Made by a program: the position numbers and the translations under genes
The notes under the pieces: generated by a model
The model's database searches: none
The model's input: the letters and a program-made list of their open reading frames with translations, nothing else
Told to the model about the DNA's origin: nothing
Part shown: positions 1-9,114 of the stretch, in pieces
Position numbering within the stretch: position 1 is the first letter of the stretch
Layout: every line of letters starts with the position of its first letter
Origin: Bacteroidota bacterium
Lineage (GTDB): Bacteria > Bacteroidota > Bacteroidia > Flavobacteriales > Flavobacteriaceae
Assembly (NCBI GenBank): GCA_023446155.1
Contig: JAEXIT010000010.1
Span: 1 to 64,000, forward strand
Length of the DNA: 64,000 bases
Direction: 5' to 3'

Positions 1-83
1 TATCCATCGGAATAATGTTTCTCTAAAACCAACTCTACACATTCTAATTTAAATGCATAGTCATACTTTTGTTTTCTTTCCAT
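1..83 (-). CDS. IS3-family transposase OrfA, N-terminal fragment (runs off window)
   Basis: A minus-strand frame opens with ATG at 83 and stays open for 27 codons to the window edge. The visible residues include KYDYAFKLECVELVLEKHYS, which has the composition and spacing of the first helix of the helix-turn-helix domain of IS3 OrfA proteins. Only the N-terminus is visible, so the length, intactness and the OrfB partner cannot be judged. The identification rests on this short stretch and on the IS-like terminus just upstream. Confidence 0.6.
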   Translation of the reverse strand, partial: MERKQKYDYAFKLECVELVLEKHYSDG

Positions 84-88
84 AAAAA

Positions 89-121
89 ATGCCCCAAATA
101 GTGTCTAACTTTTTGGGGCAT
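89..121. repeat. 10-bp inverted repeat within the IS end
   Basis: ATGCCCCAAA (89-98) and TTTGGGGCAT (112-121) are exact reverse complements around a 13-base spacer. It lies between the OrfA start and the inferred element terminus. It could form a hairpin that limits read-through transcription or translation into the transposase, as is known for several IS elements; that role is inferred. Confidence 0.6.
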
Positions 122-145
122 GTTCAAGCGTGGCTCTTTTTGTAT

Positions 146-2245
146 TTAGTTGTTATTATACATTTGCTTTTGGAGGTAATAGGAAGCGATCTGATAGTAG
201 GCAATAGTTTCTTGCGTTAATCCCTTGCGTTCTCCATTAAGTGGTTGCTGTTCAAAAAATAATGGTATGGCGCTACTTCCTTTGGCTACGGGTTGTAATT
301 GAAGGGAAAACTGTTTTACTTTTCGCACAGGTGACAATATGGTTAAGATATTGTCTTTTATAAATCCAAGATCCTGATAGGTGGCAATCAAAGCACGCGG
401 TTGGTATCCGCTTTGAAGTACGTCTTGTCCGAAGAATTTACTTTTGTAATTAAAATTAAGGATTCCTAATAGGGTTGGCATCAAGTCAATTTGAGACATT
501 AATATGTTATTCTGCCCCGGAGTGATAAAACCAGGCGCATAAATCATCGCCGGGATATGATATTTATCAAGCGGAAGTTCTGTTTTTCCGGCACTGGAAG
601 CGCAATGATCGGCTACAATTACAAAAACAGTGTTGTTAAACCACGGTTGTTTTTTTGCGGCTTCAAAGAATTTGCGAAGTGCATAATCGGTGTATTTTAC
701 ACCACCTTCACGTTGTTTGGAATCGGATGGAATATCGATTTTGTTGTCCGGATAGGTAAACGGTCGGTGGTTGCTGACAGTCATAATATGGTTAAAAAAC
801 GGTTTGCCTTCTTTGGCTTCGTCGTTCATAACCTTGATTGCCTTTGTAAACATGTCTTCGTCGCAAACACCCCAAATGTTTTGGAATGTAATTTCTTCAG
901 GTGTAAATGTCGTTTTATCGACAATATCATAGTTGTTTCCGCCGAAAAAGTCCCGCATATTATCAAAATAGGCGTCACCACCGTACATATATTTTACATT
1001 GTATCCTTTTTGCTGGAATATATGGCCTGTAGAGAATTTATTTTTGTTGTCTTTTCGCTTTACAACACTTTCACCAGCTGTAGGAGGAAGGGATAGTGTT
1101 ACGGCTTCCAATCCGCGGACAGTACGGTTTCCGGTCGCATATAAATTCGTAAAGAAAAGACTCTGTTTTGCCAATGTATCCAGAAAAGGGGTAATGTTTT
1201 GCTCATTGCCATAGGCTTTCATAAATTCGGCACTAAGGCTTTCTACAGTAATCAGAATCACATTTTTATGGATTTCGGATCCTTTGCCGCTTATCTGTCT
1301 TTCCATTGTATTTCCGGTTAATTCCGGAATTTGTTTGCGCAATAAAGCGAATGCCTGATCTTCCGGTACATTGCTGTAGAACTTAAAATAATCGAGTTCA
1401 CTATTTTTAAAAGCGAGGAAAAAACGATAGCTACCATTGGCTTCCAGCTCGTTGGTAAAAACATTTTGGGAATCTTCTAATCGGGCCAATGCTGGTATTG
1501 CGGTTATCGAAAGTCCGAATAATACAACATAACCAAGAGTTATGATAATCTTTTCTTTGAAGGTAGGCAGGTTGTCCAAATAGTTTTGGGATTTTTTTAC
1601 GACGTACCAGGTAACGAGTAAAGCTACAATTCCGATTCCGGTGAAAAGTGGAACAACCGGATAGGATTCCATGATATTTCCGATAACGGTATTCGTATAA
1701 ACCAGATAATCAACGGCTATAAAATTATAGCGTACTCCAAATTCGTTCCAAAAGAAAAATTCACTAACTGTGTTTTGAAGTATACAAAGGACAAAGATAA
1801 ATATCGTAATGGAATATAAGGCCAAGCGGATTTTAGACCGGTATTTTGGCAGAAATAATAAGGCGCCGAATAGTACTGTTTTTAGTGCTACAAAACTGAT
1901 TCCAATTTCGGGAAGGACACCGCCGTATTCGTTTAAAATGGTATTCCCAAAGCTAACATAGGCCAGTAATGCGACCAATGCTCCAAAAATGATATAGCCC
2001 CAGGGCTTGTAAAATTTTGAGTTTGAGAGGAAAGCAAGATAAAGCCATAGCAATGATCCTATAACCACAAAAACAAAGAAATCTGACAGAAGTCCGATCC
2101 CAAATATTTTTACGACCTCAAAAAAGCTGAACTTTGCCTGTGTTATCGGATGAAAAATCAAGACTATTCTTAAAATAATACTTGCTGTAATGTAAAATAA
2201 CAATAAATTGTAAAAAGGAGTTAGCTTTTTAAGATAGGAAATCAT
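146..2245 (-). CDS. LTA-synthase-like sulfatase / phosphoglycerol transferase
   Basis: A 699-residue membrane protein with about five N-terminal transmembrane segments (roughly residues 10-240) followed by an extracytoplasmic alkaline-phosphatase-superfamily sulfatase domain (about 325-640). Visible active-site features are the metal-binding Glu in ITVESLS near 334, the nucleophile Thr375 in GNRTVRG and the metal ligands Asp546-His547 in VADHCAS. Members of this family transfer phosphoglycerol or phosphoethanolamine from a lipid donor to cell-envelope polymers. The substrate in Bacteroidota is generally unknown. The length matches family members. It is divergent from a diacylglycerol-kinase-type gene, which could recycle the diacylglycerol by-product. 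An IS end lies just beyond its stop codon but the gene is intact. Confidence 0.9.
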   Translation of the reverse strand: MISYLKKLTPFYNLLLFYITASIILRIVLIFHPITQAKFSFFEVVKIFGIGLLSDFFVFVVIGSLLWLYLAFLSNSKFYKPWGYIIFGALVALLAYVSFGNTILNEYGGVLPEIGISFVALKTVLFGALLFLPKYRSKIRLALYSITIFIFVLCILQNTVSEFFFWNEFGVRYNFIAVDYLVYTNTVIGNIMESYPVVPLFTGIGIVALLVTWYVVKKSQNYLDNLPTFKEKIIITLGYVVLFGLSITAIPALARLEDSQNVFTNELEANGSYRFFLAFKNSELDYFKFYSNVPEDQAFALLRKQIPELTGNTMERQISGKGSEIHKNVILITVESLSAEFMKAYGNEQNITPFLDTLAKQSLFFTNLYATGNRTVRGLEAVTLSLPPTAGESVVKRKDNKNKFSTGHIFQQKGYNVKYMYGGDAYFDNMRDFFGGNNYDIVDKTTFTPEEITFQNIWGVCDEDMFTKAIKVMNDEAKEGKPFFNHIMTVSNHRPFTYPDNKIDIPSDSKQREGGVKYTDYALRKFFEAAKKQPWFNNTVFVIVADHCASSAGKTELPLDKYHIPAMIYAPGFITPGQNNILMSQIDLMPTLLGILNFNYKSKFFGQDVLQSGYQPRALIATYQDLGFIKDNILTILSPVRKVKQFSLQLQPVAKGSSAIPLFFEQQPLNGERKGLTQETIAYYQIASYYLQKQMYNNN

Positions 2246-2319
2246 AATATAGTTTTTAGCAAAAATATAAAAAAAGCCGTACGATATTGAATTTTAAAAA
2301 AGTTGCACTTAAAATTCCA

Positions 2320-2327
2320 TACTTTTG
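2320..2327 (+). promoter_or_regulatory. Candidate Bacteroidota -7 element for the lipid kinase gene
   Basis: TACTTTTG matches the TAnnTTTG consensus and lies 28 bases before the chosen ATG at 2356. A TTG at 2303 is too close for a consensus -33 box, so only the -7 part is convincing. Confidence 0.45.
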
Positions 2328-2355
2328 CACCAATAATTCACTATCGATAATTTTA

Positions 2356-3234
2356 ATGAAATACATCCACTTTATTGTTAACCCTATTTCAGGAAAAGGA
2401 AAACACAAGATTGCAAAACAGGATTTAGAACAATTCTTTCCTTTGGAAGACTATAAATTAGTTGTTGAATATTCGGAATATAAAAAACATGCGATTACGT
2501 TAACGCAAAATGCGGTGGCGAAAAAACCGGATATTATAGTGGCCTGTGGTGGTGATGGAACAATACATGAAGTGGCTTCCGGGTTGGTGAATACCGATAT
2601 CGCATTGGGAATTTTACCGGTAGGATCAGGTAATGGTCTGGCATCAAATCTGAATATTGCCAAAGATTTTAAAAAGGCTGTCGAAACGATTAAAAACGGA
2701 GCTCCTTCGGCAATTGATGTCGGAATGGTTAACGGGCACTATTTCTTTAGTAATATGGGAATTGGTATCGATGCCAAAATTATTCAGAAATATGAAAGTA
2801 TGCCAACGCGAAATCTTTCGTCCTATATCAAAGCGTCGTTGTTTGCAGCGGCTAATTATAAACCTCATAAGGCTATTGTACAGTGTAATGGTGTGACTTT
2901 CGAAACGAATCCGATGTTGTTTTTCATTTCCAATTCGAACGAAATGGGATACAATATGAGTTTAACGCCCAAAGCAAGTCTTCAGGATGGTTGGCTGGAT
3001 TTATTGGTGGTACCAAAGTTGAATATCCTGGAGCAAATGTATTTCGGTGCTTTGGTGTTGTTGAACAAAACCGAACGCTTTAAAAAAGCCAATCACCAAC
3101 TTATAAAAGAAGTACATGTGGAAGTTTCCGGTCAGGATACGATAGCAATGCAGTTGGATGGGGAGTATTATCAATTTAATGAAAACATATTTAAAATCAG
3201 TGTATTACAAGAATCACTTCGTGTCGTGGTGTAG
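2356..3234 (+). CDS. YegS/DgkB-family diacylglycerol or lipid kinase
   Basis: A 292-residue protein of the diacylglycerol-kinase catalytic superfamily. The N-terminal domain shows NPISGKGK near residue 10 and the nucleotide-binding signature ACGGDGTIHE near 65, followed by LPVGSGNGLA. The C-terminal beta-rich domain contains MQLDGEYY, as expected. The ATG at 2356 is chosen over an in-frame TTG at 2287, because MKYIHFIVNP is the usual family start and the candidate promoter lies between the two. The enzyme phosphorylates diacylglycerol or a related lipid with ATP at the inner membrane face. It is divergent from the LTA-synthase-like gene; in Firmicutes, DgkB recycles the diacylglycerol released by LtaS, so a functional link is plausible here. 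Its true lipid substrate is not shown by sequence. Confidence 0.9.
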   Translation: MKYIHFIVNPISGKGKHKIAKQDLEQFFPLEDYKLVVEYSEYKKHAITLTQNAVAKKPDIIVACGGDGTIHEVASGLVNTDIALGILPVGSGNGLASNLNIAKDFKKAVETIKNGAPSAIDVGMVNGHYFFSNMGIGIDAKIIQKYESMPTRNLSSYIKASLFAAANYKPHKAIVQCNGVTFETNPMLFFISNSNEMGYNMSLTPKASLQDGWLDLLVVPKLNILEQMYFGALVLLNKTERFKKANHQLIKEVHVEVSGQDTIAMQLDGEYYQFNENIFKISVLQESLRVVV

Positions 3235-3271
3235 TTTTTTTAGAATGCCTGATAAAAAAATAAAACAAAAA

Positions 3272-3304
3272 TTTGTTTTTTTGTTTTATTTGTCAATACC
3301 TTTG
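3272..3304 (+). promoter_or_regulatory. his operon promoter (-33 TTTG and -7 TAnnTTTG)
   Basis: TTTG at 3272-3275 and TACCTTTG at 3297-3304 are separated by 21 bases, fitting the Bacteroidota sigma-A promoter consensus. Transcription would start near 3311, just before the leader peptide. Confidence 0.8.
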
Positions 3305-3323
3305 TAAACACAAAAAAAGAAAA

Positions 3324-3374
3324 ATGTTTAGCAACCAATTACATCATCATCATTATTCCTCCGCTCAAGCGTAG
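3324..3374 (+). CDS. hisL: Histidine operon leader peptide with four consecutive His codons
   Basis: A 16-codon ORF encodes MFSNQLHHHHYSSAQA. Four CAT codons run from 3342 to 3353. It sits between the promoter and a strong intrinsic terminator, 110 bases before hisG. This is the layout of a ribosome-mediated attenuator in which stalling at His codons reports low charged tRNA-His. It is too short for ordinary ORF calling. There is no strong Shine-Dalgarno sequence, which is usual for this phylum. Confidence 0.85.
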   Translation: MFSNQLHHHHYSSAQA

Positions 3375-3419
3375 TTATAATGGTATGTAGATAACATATA
3401 TATTTTTAACCCGTTTGAG
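3364..3419 (+). promoter_or_regulatory. Predicted antiterminator pairing in the his leader
   Basis: CTCAAGCG (3364-3371), the last sense codons of the leader peptide, can pair with CGTTTGAG (3412-3419), which is the 5' arm of the terminator, giving 8 base pairs including one G-U. A ribosome paused on the His codons would leave 3364-3371 free to form this antiterminator. A ribosome that reaches the stop codon would cover it and let the terminator fold. The pairing is visible; the mechanism is inferred from known his/trp attenuators. Confidence 0.6.
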
Positions 3420-3440
3420 TACATCAAACGGGTTTTTCTT
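3408..3440 (+). terminator. his attenuator terminator
   Basis: AACCCGTTTGA (3408-3418) and TCAAACGGGTT (3424-3434) form a perfect 11-bp stem with a 5-base loop. A T-rich tract follows to about 3446. It lies between leader peptide and hisG, so it must act as a conditional terminator. Confidence 0.88.
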
Positions 3441-3484
3441 TTTTACTTCGTCATTGCTGTACTCAAACTTATTCCTGTTTTTTT

Positions 3485-4342
3485 ATGAGTACATTAAAAA
3501 TTGCCCTTCAAAAATCGGGCAGACTAAGCGAAGATAGTCTTAGCTTACTAAAAAAATGCGGACTGGCTATCGAAAGTGAAAACGGCGAGTTAAAGGCGAG
3601 GGTCGCCAACTTCCCTTTGGAAATCCTTTTTTTGAGAAATTCGGATATCCCGCAATACCTGATGGACGGTGTGGCCGATCTGGCCATTATCGGTCAGAAT
3701 CTATTGTTCGAAAAGGGGTTTCCGATAGCTACGGTAATGCCGTTAGGTTTTTCGAAATGTAGGGTTGCCGTAGCGGTTCCAAAAGCTTTTCCATTTACTT
3801 CAATGCAGGATCTTAACGGATTACGGATTGCAACGTCTTACCCGGAAACCACCAATCGATATTTTAAATCTCAAAATATAGCGATGGAATTACACCAGAT
3901 TTCGGGTTCTGTCGAAATAGCTCCTAATATCGGTTTGGCCGATGCGATTGTAGATATTGTTTCTTCCGGTAATACGCTCGCCAAAAACAACCTGAAGGAA
4001 GTGGCTGTAATTCTTGAAAGCGAAGCTGTTTTGGCTGTTTCTCCAAAAATAAAACCGGAGAGTAAAGTTACGATGGATCGTTTGCTGTTCCGACTACAAT
4101 CGGTTTTACGGGCGTCCCAATCCAAATACCTGATGATGAATGTTCCGAATAGCAAAATCAAGGAAATAAGCCAATTATTACCGGTTTTAAAAAGTGCAAC
4201 AGTTGTTCCGTTAAGTCTTGAAGGATGGAGTAGCCTTCAAACGGTTATTAGTGAAACGGCATTTTGGGATGTGATTGATAAACTTAAAGCCAGTGGCGCT
4301 CAGGATATACTGGTTTGTCCAATTGAAAAAATAGCATTATGA
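3485..4342 (+). CDS. hisG: ATP phosphoribosyltransferase (long form)
   Basis: Catalyses the first committed step of histidine synthesis, joining ATP and PRPP to give phosphoribosyl-ATP. At 285 residues it is the long form with a C-terminal regulatory ACT-like domain (about 210-285) that normally mediates histidine feedback inhibition, so no HisZ partner is needed. The catalytic part opens with LKIALQKSGRLSEDS, and the PRPP-binding region is VDIVSSGNTL near 158. The ATG at 3485 follows the attenuator. The 3' end overlaps hisD by 4 bases (ATGA), indicating translational coupling. It is the first structural gene of an eight-gene operon. Confidence 0.97.
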   Translation: MSTLKIALQKSGRLSEDSLSLLKKCGLAIESENGELKARVANFPLEILFLRNSDIPQYLMDGVADLAIIGQNLLFEKGFPIATVMPLGFSKCRVAVAVPKAFPFTSMQDLNGLRIATSYPETTNRYFKSQNIAMELHQISGSVEIAPNIGLADAIVDIVSSGNTLAKNNLKEVAVILESEAVLAVSPKIKPESKVTMDRLLFRLQSVLRASQSKYLMMNVPNSKIKEISQLLPVLKSATVVPLSLEGWSSLQTVISETAFWDVIDKLKASGAQDILVCPIEKIAL

Positions 4343-5634
4343 AAATTATTGAAAATCCAACACGGGACAGCTGGGCGGAATTAATAAAGCGTCCGGTACA
4401 ACGTTATGAATCCATTGAAGCAACTATAAAGCTTATTTTTAAGGAAGTTGCTGTAAAAGGGGATACTACCATACGCAAGTATACCAATCTTTTTGATGGT
4501 GTCGTACTGGAGGATCTGGCGGTTTCGGAAGCCGAAATAGAGGAAGCAATACAACAGGTTCCAGCCGATCTTAAAGCGGCAATCGAACAGGCCAAAAGTA
4601 ATATCGAACGCTTTCATAAAAAACAAAACATAATACCAATTAGCCTTGAAACCATGCCCGGAGTGACGTGCTGGATGGAAAAAAAGCCAATTCAAAAGGT
4701 GGGGTTATATATTCCGGGGGGAACGGCTCCGTTATTTTCAACAGTGTTAATGTTGGCTATTCCGGCGCAGCTGGCTGGTTGTAACGAAATTGTACTTTGT
4801 TCACCACCGGATAAATCCGGAAAAATTAATCCGGCAATTTTGTATGCGGCCCATAGTTGTGGCATTACGACGATTATAAAATCCGGAGGGATCCAGGCAA
4901 TTGCCGGTATGACTTTCGGAACGGAAACGATTCCTAAAGTGTATAAAATTTTCGGTCCCGGAAATCAGTTTGTTACCGGGGCAAAACAAATTGCGACACA
5001 GTTCGGAGTAGCCATAGATATGCCAGCAGGGCCGTCAGAATTGCTTGTTTTTGCCGATACAACGGCTAATGTGGCTTTTGTAGCGGCCGATTTATTAAGT
5101 CAGGCGGAACACGGAAAAGATAGTCAGGTGGTTTTGGTTTCACCTAGTAAATCCGTATTGCAAAAAGTCATTCGGGAAATACCATCTCAGTTAGCCGATT
5201 TACCCAGAAAGGAAATAGCGGCGGAAGCCATTCGCAATGCGCGGTTTATTTATCTGAAAACCGAAACCGAAGCACTCGACTTTATCAATGAATATGCGCC
5301 GGAACACTTTATGATTTGCGCGGCTAATGAAGATTTATTTATCAAAGGAATCTCTAATGCAGGTTCGGTTTTTGTGGGAAATTATTCGCCCGAAAGTGCG
5401 GGTGATTACGCTTCTGGAACGAATCATACCTTACCAACCAACGGTTACGCGCGGAATTATAGTGGTGTCACATTGGATAGTTTCCAAAAAACGGTCAGTT
5501 TTCAAAAACTTACGCCGGAGGGCATTCGTGCGATTGGTAATAGTGTTGCCGTTATGGCTGCAGCCGAAGGACTTGAGGCACATAAAAATGCCGTTACTAT
5601 CCGATTAAAAAAGTTGCAGGATGAAATCAATTGA
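4339..5634 (+). CDS. hisD: Histidinol dehydrogenase
   Basis: A 431-residue zinc enzyme that performs the last two steps of the pathway, oxidising histidinol to histidine with two NAD+. Family features seen are PIQKVGLYIPGGTAPL (about 118-133), KIFGPGNQFVTGAKQ (about 203), DMPAGPSELLV, the zinc-associated SQAEHGKDSQ and the active-site region EYAPEHFM near 318. The ATG overlaps the hisG stop by 4 bases, and the 3' end overlaps hisC by 14 bases. Length and motifs are normal. Confidence 0.97.
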   Translation: MKIIENPTRDSWAELIKRPVQRYESIEATIKLIFKEVAVKGDTTIRKYTNLFDGVVLEDLAVSEAEIEEAIQQVPADLKAAIEQAKSNIERFHKKQNIIPISLETMPGVTCWMEKKPIQKVGLYIPGGTAPLFSTVLMLAIPAQLAGCNEIVLCSPPDKSGKINPAILYAAHSCGITTIIKSGGIQAIAGMTFGTETIPKVYKIFGPGNQFVTGAKQIATQFGVAIDMPAGPSELLVFADTTANVAFVAADLLSQAEHGKDSQVVLVSPSKSVLQKVIREIPSQLADLPRKEIAAEAIRNARFIYLKTETEALDFINEYAPEHFMICAANEDLFIKGISNAGSVFVGNYSPESAGDYASGTNHTLPTNGYARNYSGVTLDSFQKTVSFQKLTPEGIRAIGNSVAVMAAAEGLEAHKNAVTIRLKKLQDEIN

Positions 5635-6670
5635 TCTCCATAAACTGGTACGGGACAGGGTGTTAAAAATGAAACCGTATGCATCGGCCAGAGACGAATT
5701 TAAGGGTGCTGCCGAAGGTATGATTTTTCTCGATGCAAATGAAAATCCGTTCGAAAATGGATGGAACCGTTATCCGGATTCAAAACAATTGGCAGTAAAA
5801 AAGAAGATTAGCGCTATAAAAGGGGTATCGGAAAACCGGATTACGCTGGGTAACGGTAGTGATGAAATACTGGATCTGATTTTCAGGGTCTTTTGCGAAC
5901 CGGGAAAAGATACTGTAATTAGTCTGCCACCAACTTATGGGATGTATTCGGTGTTGGCCGATCTTAATGGAGTTGAAAATAAGCAAGTGTTATTGAATGC
6001 CGATTTTCAGCCGGATATAAATCGGATTTTAGCTCAGGTTGACGAGCGTACCAAGCTACTTTTCCTTTGTTCTCCGAATAATCCGACCGGTAATTTGTTG
6101 TCGGAAGAAAGTATCCGGACGCTTTTAAATCGATTTAACGGGATTGTGGTCCTGGACGAGGCTTATATTGATTTTACAACTGAGGAAAGCTGGATGCAAA
6201 AAGGAATCGCTTTCGAAAATCTGATTGTCATCCAGACGCTTTCAAAGGCCTACGGAATGGCTGGCATCCGACTAGGGATGGCTTTTGCGTCACCCGAAAT
6301 CACAGCGCTTTTGCACAAAATAAAACCACCGTATAATATCGGAGTGCTAACAGCGGAAAAAGTAGTAGCGATGCGCAATACTGTAAAAAACAAAGTAACT
6401 TTAATACAAAATGAAAAACAACAATTATATAAAGTTTTACTTCAAGTGAATTTTATAAAGACGATATACCCGTCGGAGGCAAATTTTTTACTAATCCGGG
6501 TTGATGATGCCAACAAAAGATACCGCCAATTATTAGAAAATGGCATTGTGGTTCGGAACCGGAATAGCGATCCGTTATGCGATAATTGTTTGCGGATTAC
6601 AATTGGTACACCCGAGGAAAACAGCCGCTTAATACAGGTTATACAAAACATTCAAAAAACGGAATTATGA
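5621..6670 (+). CDS. hisC: Histidinol-phosphate aminotransferase
   Basis: A 349-residue fold-type I PLP enzyme that converts imidazole-acetol phosphate to histidinol phosphate with glutamate as amino donor. It shows LDANENPFE near residue 31, [11 protein letters not shown] near 78, CSPNNPTGN near 148, VLDEAYIDF near 174 and the PLP lysine in [15 protein letters not shown] near 206. The start lies inside the end of hisD (14-base overlap) and the stop overlaps hisB by 4 bases, consistent with one polycistronic message. Confidence 0.96.
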   Translation: MKSIDLHKLVRDRVLKMKPYASARDEFKGAAEGMIFLDANENPFENGWNRYPDSKQLAVKKKISAIKGVSENRITLGNGSDEILDLIFRVFCEPGKDTVISLPPTYGMYSVLADLNGVENKQVLLNADFQPDINRILAQVDERTKLLFLCSPNNPTGNLLSEESIRTLLNRFNGIVVLDEAYIDFTTEESWMQKGIAFENLIVIQTLSKAYGMAGIRLGMAFASPEITALLHKIKPPYNIGVLTAEKVVAMRNTVKNKVTLIQNEKQQLYKVLLQVNFIKTIYPSEANFLLIRVDDANKRYRQLLENGIVVRNRNSDPLCDNCLRITIGTPEENSRLIQVIQNIQKTEL

Positions 6671-7803
6671 AAAAGGTACTTTTTATAGATCGTGACGGAA
6701 CATTGATCAAAGAGCCGGAAGATTACAAGGTGGATACTTTCGAAAAACTGGTGTTTTACCCGGAGGTGTTCCGTTATTTAGGGAAAATTGCAACGGAACT
6801 GAATTTCGAGCTGGTGATGGTGACCAATCAGGACGGATTGGGAACTGCGGCCTATCCCGAGTCGGTGTTCAATCCGATACAGGATTTTATTCTGAAAGCT
6901 TTTAAAAACGAATCGGTTGTTTTTGAAGCTGTCTATATCGACCGGAGTTTTCCGGAAGCCAATAGTCCGAATCGGAAGCCGCGAACGGGAATGTTGCAAA
7001 AATATATCGATAATCCGGAATATGATCTAAAGCATTCGTATGTTATTGGTGATCGTTATACCGATGTGGAACTGGCTAAAAATCTGGGTTGTAAAGCCAT
7101 CTTTATCAATCAAGATGAGCATCTGGCCATAGGCGAGCTGTCTTTTGAAAAAGAAGCACTTCAGGATACGATTGCCTTAAAAACAGTTGATTGGAAAAGG
7201 ATTTATGATTTTGTAAAACTCCCACAACGCGACGCGGTTATTACCCGTAAAACGGAGGAAACGGAGATTACGATAAAATTAAACATCGACGGTAGCGGAA
7301 AAAGTAATATCAAAACCGGGATTGCTTTTTTTGATCACATGCTAAACCAACTGGCGCGGCATGGACAATTGGATCTGGAAATCAATGCTGTTGGCGATCT
7401 GAATGTTGACGAGCACCATACCATTGAAGATGTCGCAATTACACTCGGAATGGCTTTTGCAGCGGCTTTACCAAACAAACTGGGGATCGAACGCTATGGT
7501 TTTGCACTTCCGATGGACGATTGCCTGGCGCAAGTAGCTATTGATTTTGGCGGTCGAAGTTGGTTGGTATGGGAAGCCGATTTTAAACGGGAAGCTATCG
7601 GACAAATGCCAACGGAAATGTTTTTCCATTTTTTTAAATCATTTACTGATGAAGCCAGAGTGAATCTAAATATTAAAGCCGACGGAAACAACGAGCATCA
7701 TAAAATTGAAGCCATTTTTAAAGCATTTGCCAAAGCGATTAAAATGGCTTTAAAACGCGATCCGGATAAGATGACTGTCCCTTCAACAAAAGAACTTTTA
7801 TAA
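6667..7803 (+). CDS. hisB: Bifunctional histidinol-phosphatase / imidazoleglycerol-phosphate dehydratase
   Basis: A 378-residue fusion. The N-terminal HAD domain (about 1-165) has the nucleophile motif [18 protein letters not shown] and [10 protein letters not shown] and should be the histidinol phosphatase. The C-terminal domain (about 180-378) is IGP dehydratase with metal-binding [22 protein letters not shown] and EHHKIEA. The ATG at 6667 is chosen because it overlaps hisC by ATGA and begins the HAD domain directly; an upstream in-frame start at 6586 would lie inside hisC. The fusion is common in Bacteroidota and enterobacteria. Confidence 0.96.
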   Translation: MKKVLFIDRDGTLIKEPEDYKVDTFEKLVFYPEVFRYLGKIATELNFELVMVTNQDGLGTAAYPESVFNPIQDFILKAFKNESVVFEAVYIDRSFPEANSPNRKPRTGMLQKYIDNPEYDLKHSYVIGDRYTDVELAKNLGCKAIFINQDEHLAIGELSFEKEALQDTIALKTVDWKRIYDFVKLPQRDAVITRKTEETEITIKLNIDGSGKSNIKTGIAFFDHMLNQLARHGQLDLEINAVGDLNVDEHHTIEDVAITLGMAFAAALPNKLGIERYGFALPMDDCLAQVAIDFGGRSWLVWEADFKREAIGQMPTEMFFHFFKSFTDEARVNLNIKADGNNEHHKIEAIFKAFAKAIKMALKRDPDKMTVPSTKELL

Positions 7804-7804
7804 A

Positions 7805-8386
7805 ATGAAAATAGCAATAATTGATTATGGCGCCGGAAATGTTCAAAGTGTTTTATTCGCTCTGGAACGATTGGGTTATACCGCTACGCTTACAGCCGAA
7901 GCAGAAAGGATTCGGAAGGCCGACAAAGTGATTTTTCCGGGTGTTGGGGAAGCGTCCATGGCGATGACGCGCTTAAAAGCCACAAAACTCGATCGGATTA
8001 TTCCGGAATTGCAGCAACCGGTATTGGGTATCTGCCTGGGGATGCAGTTGCTGTGTAAACGTACGGAGGAAGCCAATGTAAACGGACTGGGAATTTTTGA
8101 TGTGGACGTGGTTCGTTTTTCAAACCGGGTTAAAGTTCCACAGATCGGTTGGAATACCATTACAAATTTAAAATCCGAATTGTTTCGCGGACTTACGAAT
8201 GCATCCTATCTCTATTTTGTGCACAGCTATTATGTTCCATTACTTCCGGAATGTATTGCTATGACCGATTATGACAGGCCTTTTAGTTCGGCTATACAAA
8301 AAGAAAATTTTTACGGCGTTCAGTTTCACCCGGAAAAAAGCGGGGAAATTGGAGCACAAGTACTCACGAATTTCTTAAACCTATGA
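7805..8386 (+). CDS. hisH: Imidazole glycerol phosphate synthase, glutaminase subunit
   Basis: A 193-residue class I glutamine amidotransferase that feeds ammonia to HisF. The nucleophile Cys is in [11 protein letters not shown] near residue 77 and the catalytic His-Glu pair is in VQFHPEKSG near 173. The N-terminus [10 protein letters not shown] is typical. It starts one base after the hisB stop and overlaps hisA by 4 bases. Partner hisF is two genes downstream, with hisA between them, the usual order. Confidence 0.97.
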   Translation: MKIAIIDYGAGNVQSVLFALERLGYTATLTAEAERIRKADKVIFPGVGEASMAMTRLKATKLDRIIPELQQPVLGICLGMQLLCKRTEEANVNGLGIFDVDVVRFSNRVKVPQIGWNTITNLKSELFRGLTNASYLYFVHSYYVPLLPECIAMTDYDRPFSSAIQKENFYGVQFHPEKSGEIGAQVLTNFLNL

Positions 8387-9114
8387 AAATGAGAATTATT
8401 CCCGCATTGGATATTATCGATGGGAAATGCGTCCGACTGGTAAACGGTGACTACCAAAAAATGACGGTTTATAGCAACGATCCGCTGGAAATGGCCAAAC
8501 GATTTGAGGCACATGGGATGCAACATTTGCATTTGGTCGATCTGGACGGTGCCAAATCCAACCGGATAATCAACTATAAGATACTGGAAAAAATAGCCGT
8601 TAAAACCAATCTGACCATTGATTTCGGTGGTGGAATCAAATCAGACGACGATTTGCGAATCGCTTTTAACAGTGGGGCTTCCCAGATTACAGGTGGAAGT
8701 ATTGCCGTTAACGATCCGCAACGATTTTCCGGTTGGATACGCGACTATGGAAGTTCTAAAATAATTTTGGGAGCCGATGTTAAAGATACTACAGTGGCTA
8801 TTTCAGGCTGGTTGGAAGATAGCGACCAAAAAATTATTCCTTTTTTACAGGAATATGTTCAAAAAGGGATTGAATACGTGATCTGTACCGATATTAACCG
8901 CGATGGTACCCTCGAAGGTCCTTCAATCGATTTGTATTCCGAATTGTTACAAACCTTTCCGGAAATCAAGCTGATCGCTTCGGGCGGTATTTCAGACGTT
9001 AAAGCCCTGTTAGATCTCGACGAATTGGGTTGCGACGCAGCCATTATCGGGAAAGCGATTTATGAAAACAGAATAAGTTTAAAGGAATTAGAACAATTAA
9101 TGCTGCAAAGATGA
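8383..9114 (+). CDS. hisA: Phosphoribosylformimino-AICAR-ribotide isomerase
   Basis: A 243-residue TIM-barrel enzyme that isomerises ProFAR to PRFAR. Catalytic aspartates are in PALDIIDGK (about residue 10) and LGADVKD (near 130). Phosphate-binding loops FGGGIKS and ASGGISD are present in the two half-barrels. The ATG at 8383 gives the 4-base overlap with hisH; a second ATG two codons later is an equally possible start. Normal length. Confidence 0.96.
   Translation: MKMRIIPALDIIDGKCVRLVNGDYQKMTVYSNDPLEMAKRFEAHGMQHLHLVDLDGAKSNRIINYKILEKIAVKTNLTIDFGGGIKSDDDLRIAFNSGASQITGGSIAVNDPQRFSGWIRDYGSSKIILGADVKDTTVAISGWLEDSDQKIIPFLQEYVQKGIEYVICTDINRDGTLEGPSIDLYSELLQTFPEIKLIASGGISDVKALLDLDELGCDAAIIGKAIYENRISLKELEQLMLQR

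Larger units (their letters stand above)
1..126 (-). mobile_element. Partial IS3-family (IS150-like) element, right boundary inside window
   Basis: The left edge holds the start of a minus-strand OrfA-like reading frame followed by what looks like the element terminus. Reading the minus strand, the end would begin TGAACATGCCCC and continue into AAAAAGTTAGACAC, a string familiar from termini of IS150-group IS3 elements. The boundary at about 126 is inferred from the TG/CA convention. The rest of the element, its other end and any target duplication lie outside the window. It abuts the 3' end of the sulfatase gene by about 20 bases. Confidence 0.6.

Noticed and set aside
557..1096. 179-residue plus-strand frame opposite the sulfatase
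   Set aside because: It lies wholly antisense to a clear, conserved domain and has no family-like motif or start signal.
3342..3353. His-tag-like or metal-binding peptide
   Set aside because: Four His codons between a promoter and an attenuator before hisG are explained by his leader control.
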